From assembly GCA_025716815.1 (NCBI GenBank), contig JAIXMN010000013.1, positions 992,001-1,056,000 on the forward strand: a stretch of 64,000 nt of DNA, read 5' to 3'. Each line of letters begins with the position of its first letter. Within the stretch, counting starts at the first letter, position 1. Source of the stretch: Dichotomocladium elegans (Eukaryota; Mucoromycota; Mucoromycetes; Mucorales; Lichtheimiaceae). The notes under the pieces were generated by a model. The model was not told where the DNA came from and did not search any database. It saw only the letters and a program-made list of their open reading frames with translations. Shown here one piece after another: positions 11,950 to 22,586 of this stretch. A program made the translations under genes and the position numbers.

Positions 11950-13557
11950 TCAAGCGGACGACGATGGCTCTGATGGTGGTGGTGCTTGATATTCCCTGGC
12001 ATATAACCTGTGCCGTTCTTCTTTGAGCGCCAATGCGCGTCGTTTGACAGACTCATCAGAGAGGTCCTGAAAGTGGCCTCTCTCTCCCGTCTCCATGATC
12101 CGCCGTTTCATCCTCGTGAGGGATTGCTCAACGAAGGTGGATACGGCGTTCTTATCGTCCTTTTCAATGAGCTTGCGTACTACGTCCTGAAGCTCATTCT
12201 CGGGGAGGACCGATAGACTCTTTCCAAGAAACTCACTGACGAGATCCTCTATCTGGACGGTATCGAGGCGTTCGGGCACTGATGCACTGACGCTGACTCC
12301 ATGCTGGTGTCGGGTATTCGCCGATCGAGCGATAACGCGGTGGAACTTGAGGATGTCTTTTGGATTGGCGACCTTGTTGAGGAACTTTTTGCCGAAGACC
12401 ACCACGTTAAAGGCCTCGAAATCGCCGGTGTAGTCGACCCGGACCCGGATGAGTGGCAAGGGCATCTCTCTTCTCGTTCCTATTGGGCTCTGCTGTTGTG
12501 ATCTGCTCTCCCAACTGGATTTTGCCCTGTCGATGAGGTCTTCGATGACCGAGATGAGGTACAGCTCCACCTGCTTTGGTTCGGGCGAAAGGTTCGGCAC
12601 CGAAGCGAGCTGGACGGTTGTCCATTCAAATGGGCGGACCGAATTGAGTCTGATCTTTTTGAGGGTGTAGTCTCTTCCGGTGATTTCGAGCAAGCCGACG
12701 TGTTTCTGGATGGCCTCGCCTTCGGAGAGACTGGTTGCGACGGACGAGCCCGGCTGGCAGATATCGGCCGTCGAGCAATACTCGGGATCGATTCGGCAAT
12801 CGTGTTCATGGCCCCACACCACCAGATCCATAAAATCCGGGATGAATGTCTCTGGGATATACGATGTGGCGCCGTGGGCCACGCGGTTTTGGTGGAGGAC
12901 AAACATATTGAAGGCATCGTCGTGCCACGCCGGCTCCTCATGCGGGTCAGGCCGGGAGAACACGACATTGCCGTCACGCCACGCGTGATGCAACCGCTCG
13001 TCCCTTACGTTGCCGAGGCCATACAGCGCAAGTCGCGAGGAACCCTTTTTGAAAAGCACCGGACTGATCTTGATATGTTTAACGTCATATGCGCGACCAA
13101 AGTGATTGACATGGCCGCCTATCTGTAGCAGATCAAGCGCGCAAAGATTGCCCATTCCTGATGGGTCATCGTGGTTACCGTGAATGGAAAAGATAGGAAT
13201 GCTGATGTTGAGATTGGGATCGTAAATGTTCGCGCCATAAGGAAAGCGCGACTGGAAATTGACACTTTGGTCACTGGCAATATAGAATTCACACCGCTTA
13301 TCGCCGTAGCAATGCTCACGTATCAGTGTTATCACCTCATTCAGACAATAGAGCGATGGCCGATTGTCATGGAAGAGATCGCCGCCGAGAAGAACAAAGT
13401 CAACCTGATGCTGCTTCGCCAAAATCAGAATTTCTTCAAACGTTTTAAAAGAGTCTTTCCCGCGTATCTTGTCATTCTCAAGATAACCGACATGATTGTC
13501 CGTTGCAATCAGGATCTTGAATGTGCTGCTGCCTCTGTCACTATCGTTGTCAGCCAT
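11950..13557 (-). CDS. MRE11: MRE11 double-strand-break repair nuclease
   Basis: Mn-dependent 3'-5' exonuclease and endonuclease of the MRE11-RAD50-NBS1 complex, acting in break resection and telomere care. A single exon. All five phosphoesterase motifs are seen in order: ATDNHVG, GGDLFHDNRPS, GNHDDPSG, VLHQNRVAHG and VVWGHEHDCR, followed by the capping domain. I chose the start MADNDSD at 13557 because it sits just before the conserved core; an upstream in-frame ATG at 13578 would add seven residues. The protein is about 535 aa and ends in a short PPPSEPSSSA tail, so the basic C-terminal region found in most orthologues (often 650-700 aa) is absent or in an exon I cannot see. Confidence 0.95.
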   Translation of the reverse strand: MADNDSDRGSSTFKILIATDNHVGYLENDKIRGKDSFKTFEEILILAKQHQVDFVLLGGDLFHDNRPSLYCLNEVITLIREHCYGDKRCEFYIASDQSVNFQSRFPYGANIYDPNLNISIPIFSIHGNHDDPSGMGNLCALDLLQIGGHVNHFGRAYDVKHIKISPVLFKKGSSRLALYGLGNVRDERLHHAWRDGNVVFSRPDPHEEPAWHDDAFNMFVLHQNRVAHGATSYIPETFIPDFMDLVVWGHEHDCRIDPEYCSTADICQPGSSVATSLSEGEAIQKHVGLLEITGRDYTLKKIRLNSVRPFEWTTVQLASVPNLSPEPKQVELYLISVIEDLIDRAKSSWESRSQQQSPIGTRREMPLPLIRVRVDYTGDFEAFNVVVFGKKFLNKVANPKDILKFHRVIARSANTRHQHGVSVSASVPERLDTVQIEDLVSEFLGKSLSVLPENELQDVVRKLIEKDDKNAVSTFVEQSLTRMKRRIMETGERGHFQDLSDESVKRRALALKEERHRLYAREYQAPPPSEPSSSA

Positions 13558-14269
13558 AACTTTTGCATAGGCGAGCAAAGAAGAGAAAGGAAGTTCCAGG
13601 TATCATTTCTAGTTGCTGCGGATAATAACCCTCCACCCCCACCCCCTAATTAGGCAGTACATTAATGCACCCTTTTGATTTGCCTTCACAAAGGTCTCCT
13701 TTTAGCGCGCTCTCTCTCTCTCTTTCCTTTAAGCTCTTGGATTTTTTGTAGATAACAATCAGACGAACGCACATGCCGTAAGAAGAGAAGAATTTAAAGG
13801 CTACGCACATTTCCAACACGTCATACATCTTTTCAATGGGAAAGGTAAAGTAACTTTTTTTTTTACTGGCAGACATCATTCGGATTGTATTGTCCGCATC
13901 CCCATGGGCGCCTCGAAGAGGACGACGGAGGTGGTCTGTGCGAGTTTTTCCTTCTTCTCAACACATAAAGCAAACACCTTAGACCTGAGGCTTTGATCTT
14001 GCTGTCTTTTGTTTATTTCTCAGCATGACAGATATCTATATGTATATATATCTGTGTGTGCCTGTGTATATGAACTCGTGCTTACACATTGTAGATTGAG
14101 GAGGAAGAAGGATCATTCGTTTGTCCCCCTCCACCAAAGATGTTGACAGCTGACTTTTAAAACATACGATGGCCCTTGACGGCAGATGAGTCACTAATTT
14201 TTGTTCTGGTATATCTCGGTCATTCTCTGTTTCTTGTGCTCATCTCTAACCGCTCGATATAAATCCATC
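13558..14269. other. divergent intergenic region
   Basis: Upstream region shared by MRE11 (minus) and PRO1 (plus). It holds CT-rich and TATATA tracts (about 14035-14050) but no gene I can support. Confidence 0.6.
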
Positions 14270-15829
14270 ATGCTCTACAAGAATAGTCAAAACAACCACC
14301 GATCCTCTAGCTCATCTCTTACGCTTGTGCTCAAAGTGGGCACGACTTCCATTTGCGATGAGAAGACCCACTTCCCGGTACTGTCGAATTTGTCGTCGAT
14401 TGTCGAGACTGTTCTTGAATTGAAGTCACTCGGACATCGCGTTGTGCTGGTGACCAGTGCAGCTGTTGGCACTGGCTTAAGGCGCTTGAACATGCAAAAG
14501 AAGCCTACAAACATGGCTGCATTGCAGGTATAAAAGCATCAGACGAGGAACTTCTCTTCCCGGTTTTGATAAGAGAAATGAAATGAATGTAATTATCTGT
14601 ATAGGCAGTTGCCGCAGTAGGCCAATGTCGCTTAATTCGACTTTACGATGACTTATTTGGTCAATTCCAGCAACCTGTTGCTCAAATCTTATTGACGAAA
14701 AACGATCTATCCGATGTGAGAGAGAGAGAGAGAGAAAAAGCGAGCCAAGTTGGGGGTTGTGAGGAGGGGGGAACTGATCGATTCAGAAGACTAAATTATT
14801 GGCATTCCATTAAGCGTGCACAATATCTTAACGCGGTGAATTGCTTAGAAGAGATCCTGGATATGGGTGTAATTCCCATTGTGAATGAAAATGATACCAT
14901 CTCACCGTCTGTAAGTTATCCGAGACCTTTGTTTGCATGGTTTGGTTTGACACAAGAAACAGGAAATTCGATTTGGCGATAATGATACACTGTCGGCCAT
15001 CATGGCAGGCATGGTCAAGGCAGATTACCTGTTTTTGTTGACGGACGTCGATTGCCTCTACACTGACAATCCACGCACTAACCCTGATGCCAGACCTGTC
15101 ACGGTTTGCCACGATATCCAGACATTGCGAGAAAAAGGTACAAAAAAAATGGGAGGATTATCCAACAGTTCGCTCTGACGCACACAGTCGGGGCACACAG
15201 TATCGGTCGCATCAGGTGGCTCTGCTTTGGGAACAGGAGGGATGTCCACCAAACTGATTGCGGCGGATCTTGCAACGGCGGCGGGCGTGCGAACAGTGAT
15301 CACCCATGGTGCGCACCCTCAGAATATTCTGAGCATCATCGATGCTGATGAGGCTGGAAGACTACTGCCGCAAGACCGGTCTGAGCTAGTGGTGACAGAA
15401 GAAAATCTGTCGAGCAGGAGCTTACCGTTACACACCTTATTCACCGCCAAGAACAACCCGCTGTATGATCGCAAGTGGTGGATCTTGCACGGCTTGCACA
15501 CGGCAGGCAAAGTGATTGTCGACGAGGGCGCTGTACGTGCGTTGACCTCCAGCTTGCGTTCTAGCCTCTTTGCTGCAGGTATCATCGACGTCAAGGGATC
15601 GTTTTTCACGCATCAAGCAGTCGAAATATATGGTCAGAAAATGGTCAACGGTGAAAGACGTGAAGTACTGGTGGGTAAGGGCCTGGTGAATTACACCAGC
15701 GGCGAAATTTTGCGTATCCGCGGCTGCAAGAGCAAAGACATTCCAGAAGTGCTGGGATACATGGATGCCGATTGTGTCATTCATCGTGACAATCTTGTGC
15801 GCATTCTCAGGGACAGCAGCCAGTGGTGA
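14270..15829 (+). CDS. PRO1: glutamate 5-kinase (gamma-glutamyl kinase) with C-terminal PUA domain
   Basis: First step of proline synthesis: ATP-dependent phosphorylation of glutamate, in the cytosol. Five exons: 14270-14527, 14605-14715, 14815-14910, 14963-15137 and 15201-15829. The amino-acid kinase fold shows [66 protein letters not shown] and [16 protein letters not shown], then the phosphate loop [19 protein letters not shown]. The C-terminal third (VDEGAVRAL...[14 protein letters not shown]) is the PUA domain usual in fungal and bacterial enzymes. Length about 420 aa is normal. Confidence 0.93.
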
Positions 15830-16608
15830 AGGAATGGAGATCATCGTATATATATTATAGCTTACATGTGCATTATTTCTCTCCCATATAATTTTTGTTT
15901 CTTTGCTCTACCATCATTGTCTCTCGGAACAAAATGGGTACTTGATATATTAGCCTTTATTCACGCTCAGGTGGGATCATCATTTCTGCTTCTCTTGGTA
16001 GAGACTGTAATATGCGTTAGAAATGCAAGTGAGATATTATTATTATTATTATTATTCAGGTGTGCGTGTATGTCCATGCATGGGCTTCCAATTTTGCGTC
16101 CTTGGACGAATCTCCTAAACGTAACAATATACTACAGTCCCCCTTGTGTTTCACGCCCTCCGTCCACCCCGCCCCTTGCATGCCACAAATATGCGTGGAA
16201 CTCTTGGTTAGGCGATGACTCTGTGCCGAATAAGGGCACCTGGACACCAAAAATCTCGATATTTATCGATATCGTTTTTACATGACGGAACGATCTTGAA
16301 CGGTTAATAGACTAAGAGGAACGTTTAAAATGGTTGCCTGAAAAGATTCTTATAAAGAAACATGGATGGGGGTATGAGCTTGAGCACGATAGAGGAAGAA
16401 AGGGGTGGGGAGAGAAGGTTGCTAGAGAAAGAAAACAGGTTGAATCATGCGTAGGGTCTCCTTGTTCTTATCTGTTGCTGCTACTGTTAATGTTACTGCT
16501 GCCGCTGCTGCTGCTGCTGCTGCTGCTGCAGTAACTCATCTGTAGACGTTCAAGTGCAAGGGGAGTTGATCGTCACCCTTTCCCCCTCTCCGTTTTCGAA
16601 TACATCTG
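15830..16608. other. intergenic region with trinucleotide repeats
   Basis: Contains an ATT run near 16036-16056 and an imperfect CTG/CTA tract at about 16477-16530 just upstream of the next gene. No supported coding sequence. Confidence 0.6.
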
Positions 16609-17379
16609 ATGGACACTCTCATTGTGGTCATCATTGTGATTGTCGTCTTTGTGGTCGTCGGCATCGCAGGAGCAGCAATCGGTTATGTGCTGTACCGAAA
16701 GAAGAAAAAGCAGGCTGCGACTACTCCGGAGAATAAAGCGCTGGATCAGGAACATACGGCTGCCACGGTAGCTTGGACCCTCGCCGACACAACGGAAGCA
16801 ACGACGACGACGACGACGACTACAGCGACTACTGTACCGGTACTTCATCATCTAGACGCCGAGACGACAACAATCATCGTTCCACCTGTGGTTGGGGAAG
16901 AGGCGGGCAGTGTGGGCAGCAGCATCAGCAAGCCCCAGCGTAAATATACTCGACGCGCCCTCTCGCCTCCCTCTCTTCTCGCAGACAAACTTGAGCTGGG
17001 ATCCGAACAAGAAGCAATGGAACTATTTGACAAATACATGCAAGCCGGTATTGTTGACAATAATGCCAATAAGGGCTTCTATTCCAATGCGGTGGCAACC
17101 CTCAAAGGCACACTCAAGCAGTCCGTCCGGCGCCAAAAATCGACGAGAACAGCAGAAACATCGTCCACCTCGCCCTTGGACCAGATGTTCACCATGGTGA
17201 TCGAAGAAGACGAGGTAGTCGCAGCAGCAGCAGCAGCAGCAGCAGCAGAAAGCAACAAAACCGCCAAAGCGGACCGCCGTACATCTATTTTTAATACACT
17301 CACACGCAATGGTGGCGGACAGCGGCAGAAAAGAAATCAATCCAGCCCATGGAGTGAGGCTGACGCACCAGAACAGTGA
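16609..17379 (+). CDS. hypothetical single-pass membrane protein with low-complexity cytosolic tail
   Basis: Intronless, 256 aa. It starts with a strong N-terminal membrane segment (LIVVIIVIVVFVVVGIAGAA) followed by a stop-transfer cluster YRKKKKQ, giving a membrane-anchored protein with most of its length on one side. The rest includes Thr runs coded by ACG repeats (about 16800-16820), an Ala run coded by GCA repeats (about 17220-17250) and Ser/Thr/Arg-rich stretches. A short helical segment (SEQEAMELFDKYMQAGIV...ANKGFYSNAVATLKGTLK) looks like the ordered part. No family recognised. Homopolymer lengths probably vary between strains. Confidence 0.7.
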   Translation: MDTLIVVIIVIVVFVVVGIAGAAIGYVLYRKKKKQAATTPENKALDQEHTAATVAWTLADTTEATTTTTTTTATTVPVLHHLDAETTTIIVPPVVGEEAGSVGSSISKPQRKYTRRALSPPSLLADKLELGSEQEAMELFDKYMQAGIVDNNANKGFYSNAVATLKGTLKQSVRRQKSTRTAETSSTSPLDQMFTMVIEEDEVVAAAAAAAAAESNKTAKADRRTSIFNTLTRNGGGQRQKRNQSSPWSEADAPEQ

Positions 17380-17557
17380 TAGCAGCAATCCGTAGTACTA
17401 GCAACAATAGGCAGTAGTCGATAGGCTAAGTCCTTAGTGTCCGGTCCTTCGTATAATAAGAGAAGCCAGTACTAGCAAACATCATCACCTGGCAACGCTT
17501 CATCTCCACCTTGTGTATATGAATATATTACATTTCAACTAATCCCCCAATCTTGCT

Positions 17558-18735
17558 TTATGAAGCAATTCCCAGCGTGTTCAAAAACGCGCTCGCTGCT
17601 TGTTCAAAAGCGGTGGCCCCCGATGTATCACGGATATTTACGTCGCATCCGCGCTCTATCAGCAGTTGAGCAGTCTCCAGTTGTTCAGATATGCATGCTG
17701 TATAGGGATATGTTTTATGCATGCGTTAGCGCTATTGGGTTTTCGGGGATTTGTAATCATGTGCTGTAGTTTACCATAATGAAGTGCAGTCTCATTGTCT
17801 GGCGACTATATAATAGCAAATATTCCTTATCAGCACACATTCGCACTTACTTCTTGCCGGAGATTTACCTTAGCATTGACGTTAGCGCCCGAATCCAAAA
17901 GCAGCTTTACTATTTCAACATATCCTCGATCGCTTGCATGATGGAGGGCAGTTAAACCCTAGTTATTCCGGACCCCCCGTTAGACATACTTCAAACGCCC
18001 ACAAGATTCCGATATTTTCAACCTGCCTCCTCGTCTTGCGCATTCACTAACTCGCTTTGATGTTTTACATATTCGCGTAGTTTTATGATATCATTTTCCA
18101 GGACGCACGCAAACAGTCCTCCTTCTTTGCCATTATTGGTATCTCTTGAAAGAAAAGAGCGTGAAATGAGGAATAAAGTCAATGTCAGCTGCTTACTTGT
18201 CGAATTCTAGTCCATCTGCACTTACTCGGTGTATGACATCTTGCTCACTGATTTGCCCATTGTACTTCCGGAACTAGCGCCCTACATTGTTAACAAGAGA
18301 TTAGACTATAAGATATCTATGGCTTTGGAGACTCTGCGCTTCATTGTATATACATGAGGTTTCGTCGGCGGAGCAATATCGGATTTCTCCACCTGATTGT
18401 CATGACGTGACCAGCCCACCTGGAGCTCCTCGACGTATTGGATATACCCTTCCTTTGCTTCTGGTTCAGACATGCCCTTGACGGCGTGCCATGCATCCCA
18501 CTTTGCACGCCCCACTACATCGAGGAGGCCTGGACGGCTTGCTCTGCAATCTCCTTCAATGGCTTGTTTGTAAAGTCCATAGAGCTTTTTCGATGTTAAA
18601 GAGCAAAGCACCATCAGGCGATTACCGGCGTTGCAAGCATCAAACCTTCAATTTTTGGGTATTGGCGAGCTGGACATTATGAGTGTTCATATACGTGTAG
18701 GCTTTCTTAAATAAGCAATTCTGTTCAATCGACAT
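17558..18735 (-). CDS. acyl-CoA-binding protein with ankyrin repeats (ACBD6-like)
   Basis: Binds long-chain acyl-CoA through an N-terminal ACB domain; the ankyrin part likely mediates protein contacts. The first exon (18735-18646) encodes MSIEQNCLFKKAYTYM and ends in KLK; the second starts at 18594 with LYGLYKQAIEGDC, then GRAKWDAWHAVKGMSEPEAKEGYI, the ACB core with its lysine and tyrosine ligands. Downstream exons on the minus strand give NGQISEQDVIHRVSADGLEF and ankyrin units such as GLTALHHASDRGYVEIVKLL, NETALHYG and CISEQLETAQLLIERG, ending FLNTLGIAS at 17558. About six exons; inner borders are approximate. The ACB plus ankyrin order is that of ACBD6. Confidence 0.82.
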
Positions 18736-18844
18736 GATCCACACACATAGAACACGAGGGAGAGAGAGAGAGGGAGGGAGAAAGATCACAATATTTTTCA
18801 AAATCAAAGTCGCACCCTGCCAGTTCTGGAAGTCGCAGGATCGC

Positions 18845-19340
18845 AAAAATACATACACGGAAAGATGTGGCAAATCCACCCCATCCTTATAACTCTTTCT
18901 CTTTATAAACTTTTACATTCTGAAATGAGCTATCTATTTTTTTACGACGATGGCCAAGGTCATGTCGTTGATGAGAGTGGCTGACCTGAATCTGTGGACT
19001 ATGTCATTAATGAGGAAATGCACTCATTTCAATCCGTTTGTTCTTACACTGAATATCTGCGTAGCATATCGTGCAAAGATAACCCTGAGCTTACTGCCAC
19101 GAACATTCCCAAGCGAAAGGATCCAGACATTCGGATGAAAGAAGCGGGGGTCAAGCGCAGTACACAGCGTACACTGACCAAGATAAAGACAGACTTTTCA
19201 AACTGGTGTTTGAAAAGGTATTGAGTGCATCAGCTGTGGCAAAACAGCTAGGAATCCATGTCCGTTCAGCACAGTGATGAGCATTACAGTACAAAAAGGA
19301 CCCTGAAAGCATTTTTAAGAAACGTAGAAGCAGAGGGCCG
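18845..19340 (+). pseudogene. decayed Tc1/mariner-like transposase remnant
   Basis: Reading frames broken by stops encode fragments such as FKLVFEKVLSASAVAKQLGIHV and YKKDPESIFKKRRSRGP. This is the helix-turn-helix region of a transposase type common in Mucoromycota. A first fragment (DYVINEEMHSFQSVCSYTEY) precedes it in another frame. The 5' flank (18857-18945) resembles 24423-24530, so a second fragment of the same element exists there. Confidence 0.5.
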
Positions 19341-19689
19341 ATCGGTATTCTCAATGAAAGTTACAATACATTTATTATTCTAGAATCCAATTGTCGCTGA
19401 AAATAGCCATACTCAAAAGAATCCTATATCCTGTGGGACTGGAGAAGAGTAAGTTTATTCTTGGAAAGAACAAAGAACTGTCGGAGTGTGCTTGTCTCTT
19501 TGTCAATGAGCCATTCAGCCTGGAGATTATAACTGCGAAGCTCGTTATCAAATGGAATAATGAAGTGATGGCTTTCAAGAGACCACTGTGAAAGTTAATG
19601 TTCTCATTATAATATTCAGAGAAATAGTTCATTATGTACCTACACTTCCTGAACGTATGGATAAGGACGACAGTAGTGTCATGCCTGGT

Positions 19690-19942
19690 TGTGCTGTAAG
19701 AGACTGAGAGAGTACGAAAACAAGTACACTCTTCCTACACTACACAAGTGCCGGATATATATCGGGTTATCCTTGAGATGGAATTAGTTTTTGGAATGGT
19801 TTGGGATCTCATTGTTGATTTCAGACCGCCCTCATGTCGGTAAAACCTCATTAAAGAACCCAGTGGGAAAAAGACAGTGGAGATGGATCTGGAATACTGC
19901 ACCATAATAGCTCCATTGTTCTCAACAATCACCTATGCGACA
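19690..19942 (-). repeat. solo LTR, family beginning TGTCGCATAGGTGATT
   Basis: On the minus strand the unit begins TGTCGCATAGGTGATT at 19942 and shares the internal stretch CCCACTGGGTT...GAGGTTTTACCGAC with copies at 27713, 35578-36031 and 57839. The far end is set only approximately. Confidence 0.55.
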
Positions 19943-20135
19943 AGCAGTACTCAAAGTATGAGCAACCATTGCTGACACTATAAATAGTGATGCTCAAGCA
20001 AACTGTCCCTTTCCACTATCCACATATACAGAAAATAACACAGCACCACATTTACGGTCGAAAGGTAATACGGCCGCTTTCATACTCGGCTCTGCGATAC
20101 TAAGAAGTAATATACCCTAGGTCTTCACCTACCAA

Positions 20136-20645
20136 ATGGCCCAACCCCACCGCCGCGTCATCCCCGAAGGCATGCGCATTGGCCACAACATTGACCGCAT
20201 TGGCCGTATAGTTGGGGTGAAATCGTCCATAAGGGGCATCGGCTGGCAACAGCAGTACCGTGAACGTCTGTATCAGTTGGTCGATCTTGTCCACAACACC
20301 ACAGCACAGGCGTACGCGTCCGCCAAATATATATTCACCAACGAGGCAGCACGCGATCCAAATTTTAACATCCCGGAAAACATCACGGAGAAGTTCTTTT
20401 CAGAAGTTTGGCTCTCCATGGTTAACAAAGCCGAACGCCGCACCCAAGGTGAAACTGCCCGCATCCGAGAACTAATTAATCGCCACAAGGATGAGTACCT
20501 TCGGATATCCGGATACGACAGGCATGAATTCCCTTATTCCCAGCAATGTTCTTCTTAGGAAGGCACCAAGATTCATACTGCTTACGTGAATAACGTCCAC
20601 ATGCGGTTCGGGCAACACCTTCGGCGTGTCATCAATGAAACCTAG
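20136..20645 (+). pseudogene. Fanzor (eukaryotic TnpB homologue), N-terminal fragment
   Basis: The open frame shows the Fanzor-type N-terminal region: LYQLVDLVHNTTAQAYASAK, NITEKFFSEVWLSMVNKAER and, after an in-frame stop near 20556, GTKIHTAYVNNVHMRFGQHL. It breaks off near 20645, where the rest of the protein is found on the opposite strand. Fanzors are RNA-guided DNA nucleases spread by transposons. This assignment rests on motif memory of Mucorales members. Confidence 0.55.
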
Positions 20646-20654
20646 CTGGGATGA

Positions 20655-22288
20655 TACCATCTTCCCGAAGACCCCGGAGAATATGATGCATGTTGAGAGT
20701 CACCGCCAGATCCCGGTTCCATAATCTTGGTTGATGAATACCCTCTTCCATGCCTGCTGTACATTTTTGATTTGTGCATCTATTGAAACATCAAAATATT
20801 AGAATCTTTTGGAAATATAACACAACATGCCCGTCCTTCATACCGTAGCAGGCCATGACAGATCGTGAGCGGATTGTCGGGTCGTCGATATGGGCGTGGA
20901 TTAGGAACCATTTTAAAGGTAGCAATGCGTTCATTGTCACATACAAGACAGCACTTGTTTTTCTTGTACTCGTCGATTAAATAAATATTGCAATTGTTCT
21001 TCTTCATCAGCCGCCGGAAGCCGACACCACGGATAGGCTCGTGATATCTGGTATGCGGCGCAGACCAATTTCCCATCACGAAGACGGACTTACTGCCAAA
21101 CTTCGCATTCAAAGAGTCCAGAAGCTTTTCATCTGCTTGCTGCTTCTTGTAAAATGCTGACAGGCGAAGTTTTCGAAAAAGCAATTGCTGGGTCGGGTGG
21201 TTCGTAGTGGTTGTCGCGTAGAAAGGCTTGAGAACTACAGAGACCCGGCTCTTGCCGACGAGGTATCCGTCGTATTTGTGCGCGGAAAGCGTATTGAGAT
21301 AGATTCTGCTCAGCCAGCGCGACCACGGGTCGCTCTAACTTGAGTCGTTCTCGGAGTCTGCGGTACCGTTTGGCCTTCCGTGTATGATCTTGAAGCTGCT
21401 TTGTATATCGGAAGGTCTGGTGGTTGTCGGGTGAAGAGTTCTCATGAACGCAATACAACAGGTCCCTTCTGCCAGGGTCAATGGTGACCCATTGTCCTCT
21501 ATAGTCTTCGTTCCGGACTATCTGTGGGTTGACGTACTCGATATCTTCGCTCTGGATGCCAAATCTCTGTCCGAAACCCGATTGAAGACCATTTGTCTCC
21601 TTGAACACAGTAACACCGACGCCGTCAGTGTGAATAGTCCCACAGAATTGGAGCAGCTCGGATTCTTGGGGTTTGAAGGCTCTTGATTCAGGTTTACAAG
21701 CCGTCTCCAGTACTCCATATTGCTTGTGTGGGATTCCATTTTGCAGCCCAGGATATGGTAGCAAAGGATTTTCGTATCGATATCCATGTAGTATGGCGAC
21801 CACGAGCGACGACGTGGAAAACAGTTGAATCCGCGTATTCGGTTCTGTTGACAAACACGTGCAAGCTGGAAGAAGGCGTTGCAATGCTTAACGGGATTGG
21901 CCTTGGCGTCGTAATAAATACTCTAGTGTTTGAATTGGTGGCTTCGGGGGTAAGCGTTTAAGACAGGCTATAGGATATCGTATGCTTCCGGAAGAAACCC
22001 AGGCTCGGCATTAATGTCTTCCCTCAAAACACCTCGACGGGCAATTGCTGGATTGAATCCTGTGGCATGCCGGGTGATGGTTTCGTAAAGGCCCTGGCGT
22101 ACTTGATCGGGGCTTAGGCCCTGTGCGATTAACTCTCGCTTGCGGTCGGCTTTTCGCTGACGAAGATCCAGGATGACAGAGAAATGCTGCACAAACGTCC
22201 GCACCTGGTGGAAGGCCACACTCACCTGAACCAGAGCAGCGCAGCGTGAGAGCACGACGGGCAAGGCCAGGAAGGCCACGAGGTGCAC
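20655..22288 (-). pseudogene. Fanzor, central and C-terminal part (RuvC and zinc ribbon), frameshifted
   Basis: Minus-strand frames read in order: DLRQRKADRKRELIAQGL, a central part, then TIHTDGVGVTVF and the RuvC-I motif WVTIDPGRRDLLYCVHEN with its catalytic Asp. Next comes KFGSKSVFVMGNWSAPHTRY and the C-terminal segment YLIDEYKKNKCCLVCDNE with RuvC-III Asp and the first zinc-ribbon cysteines. After a frameshift near 20780 the conserved end RLWNRDLAVTLN appears at about 20660-20715. Several frameshifts and stops make it inactive. Together with the plus-strand fragment at 20136-20645 it makes one gene broken by an inversion. Confidence 0.65.
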
Positions 22289-22586
22289 GCTCTGGCGGGT
22301 CGAGACGACCGTAAGCCGACCAAGAATTTTCCGCGCCAGTTATCGCTGACGCACCCAGGATAACCACAGCCCCTCGGGGCAAGCCACCTTCCTTTGGAAG
22401 GACAGTGTGTTGTAAGTTAACGAGATTGGAGAAGGCGTAATGTTTTCTGCTGACTAACAGGGTTTAATCGATGGATGCGAAATCTTTTTACCTATTGATA
22501 CGACAAATTTATATGATTCTATGCGACATTTATTTTTGCAAATAAAGTATACTAGCAATGTTTAGCGTTCACACAACTCAAATTTG

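Noticed and set aside
13171..13653. 160 aa open frame opposite MRE11
   Set aside because: Antisense shadow of a strongly conserved gene.
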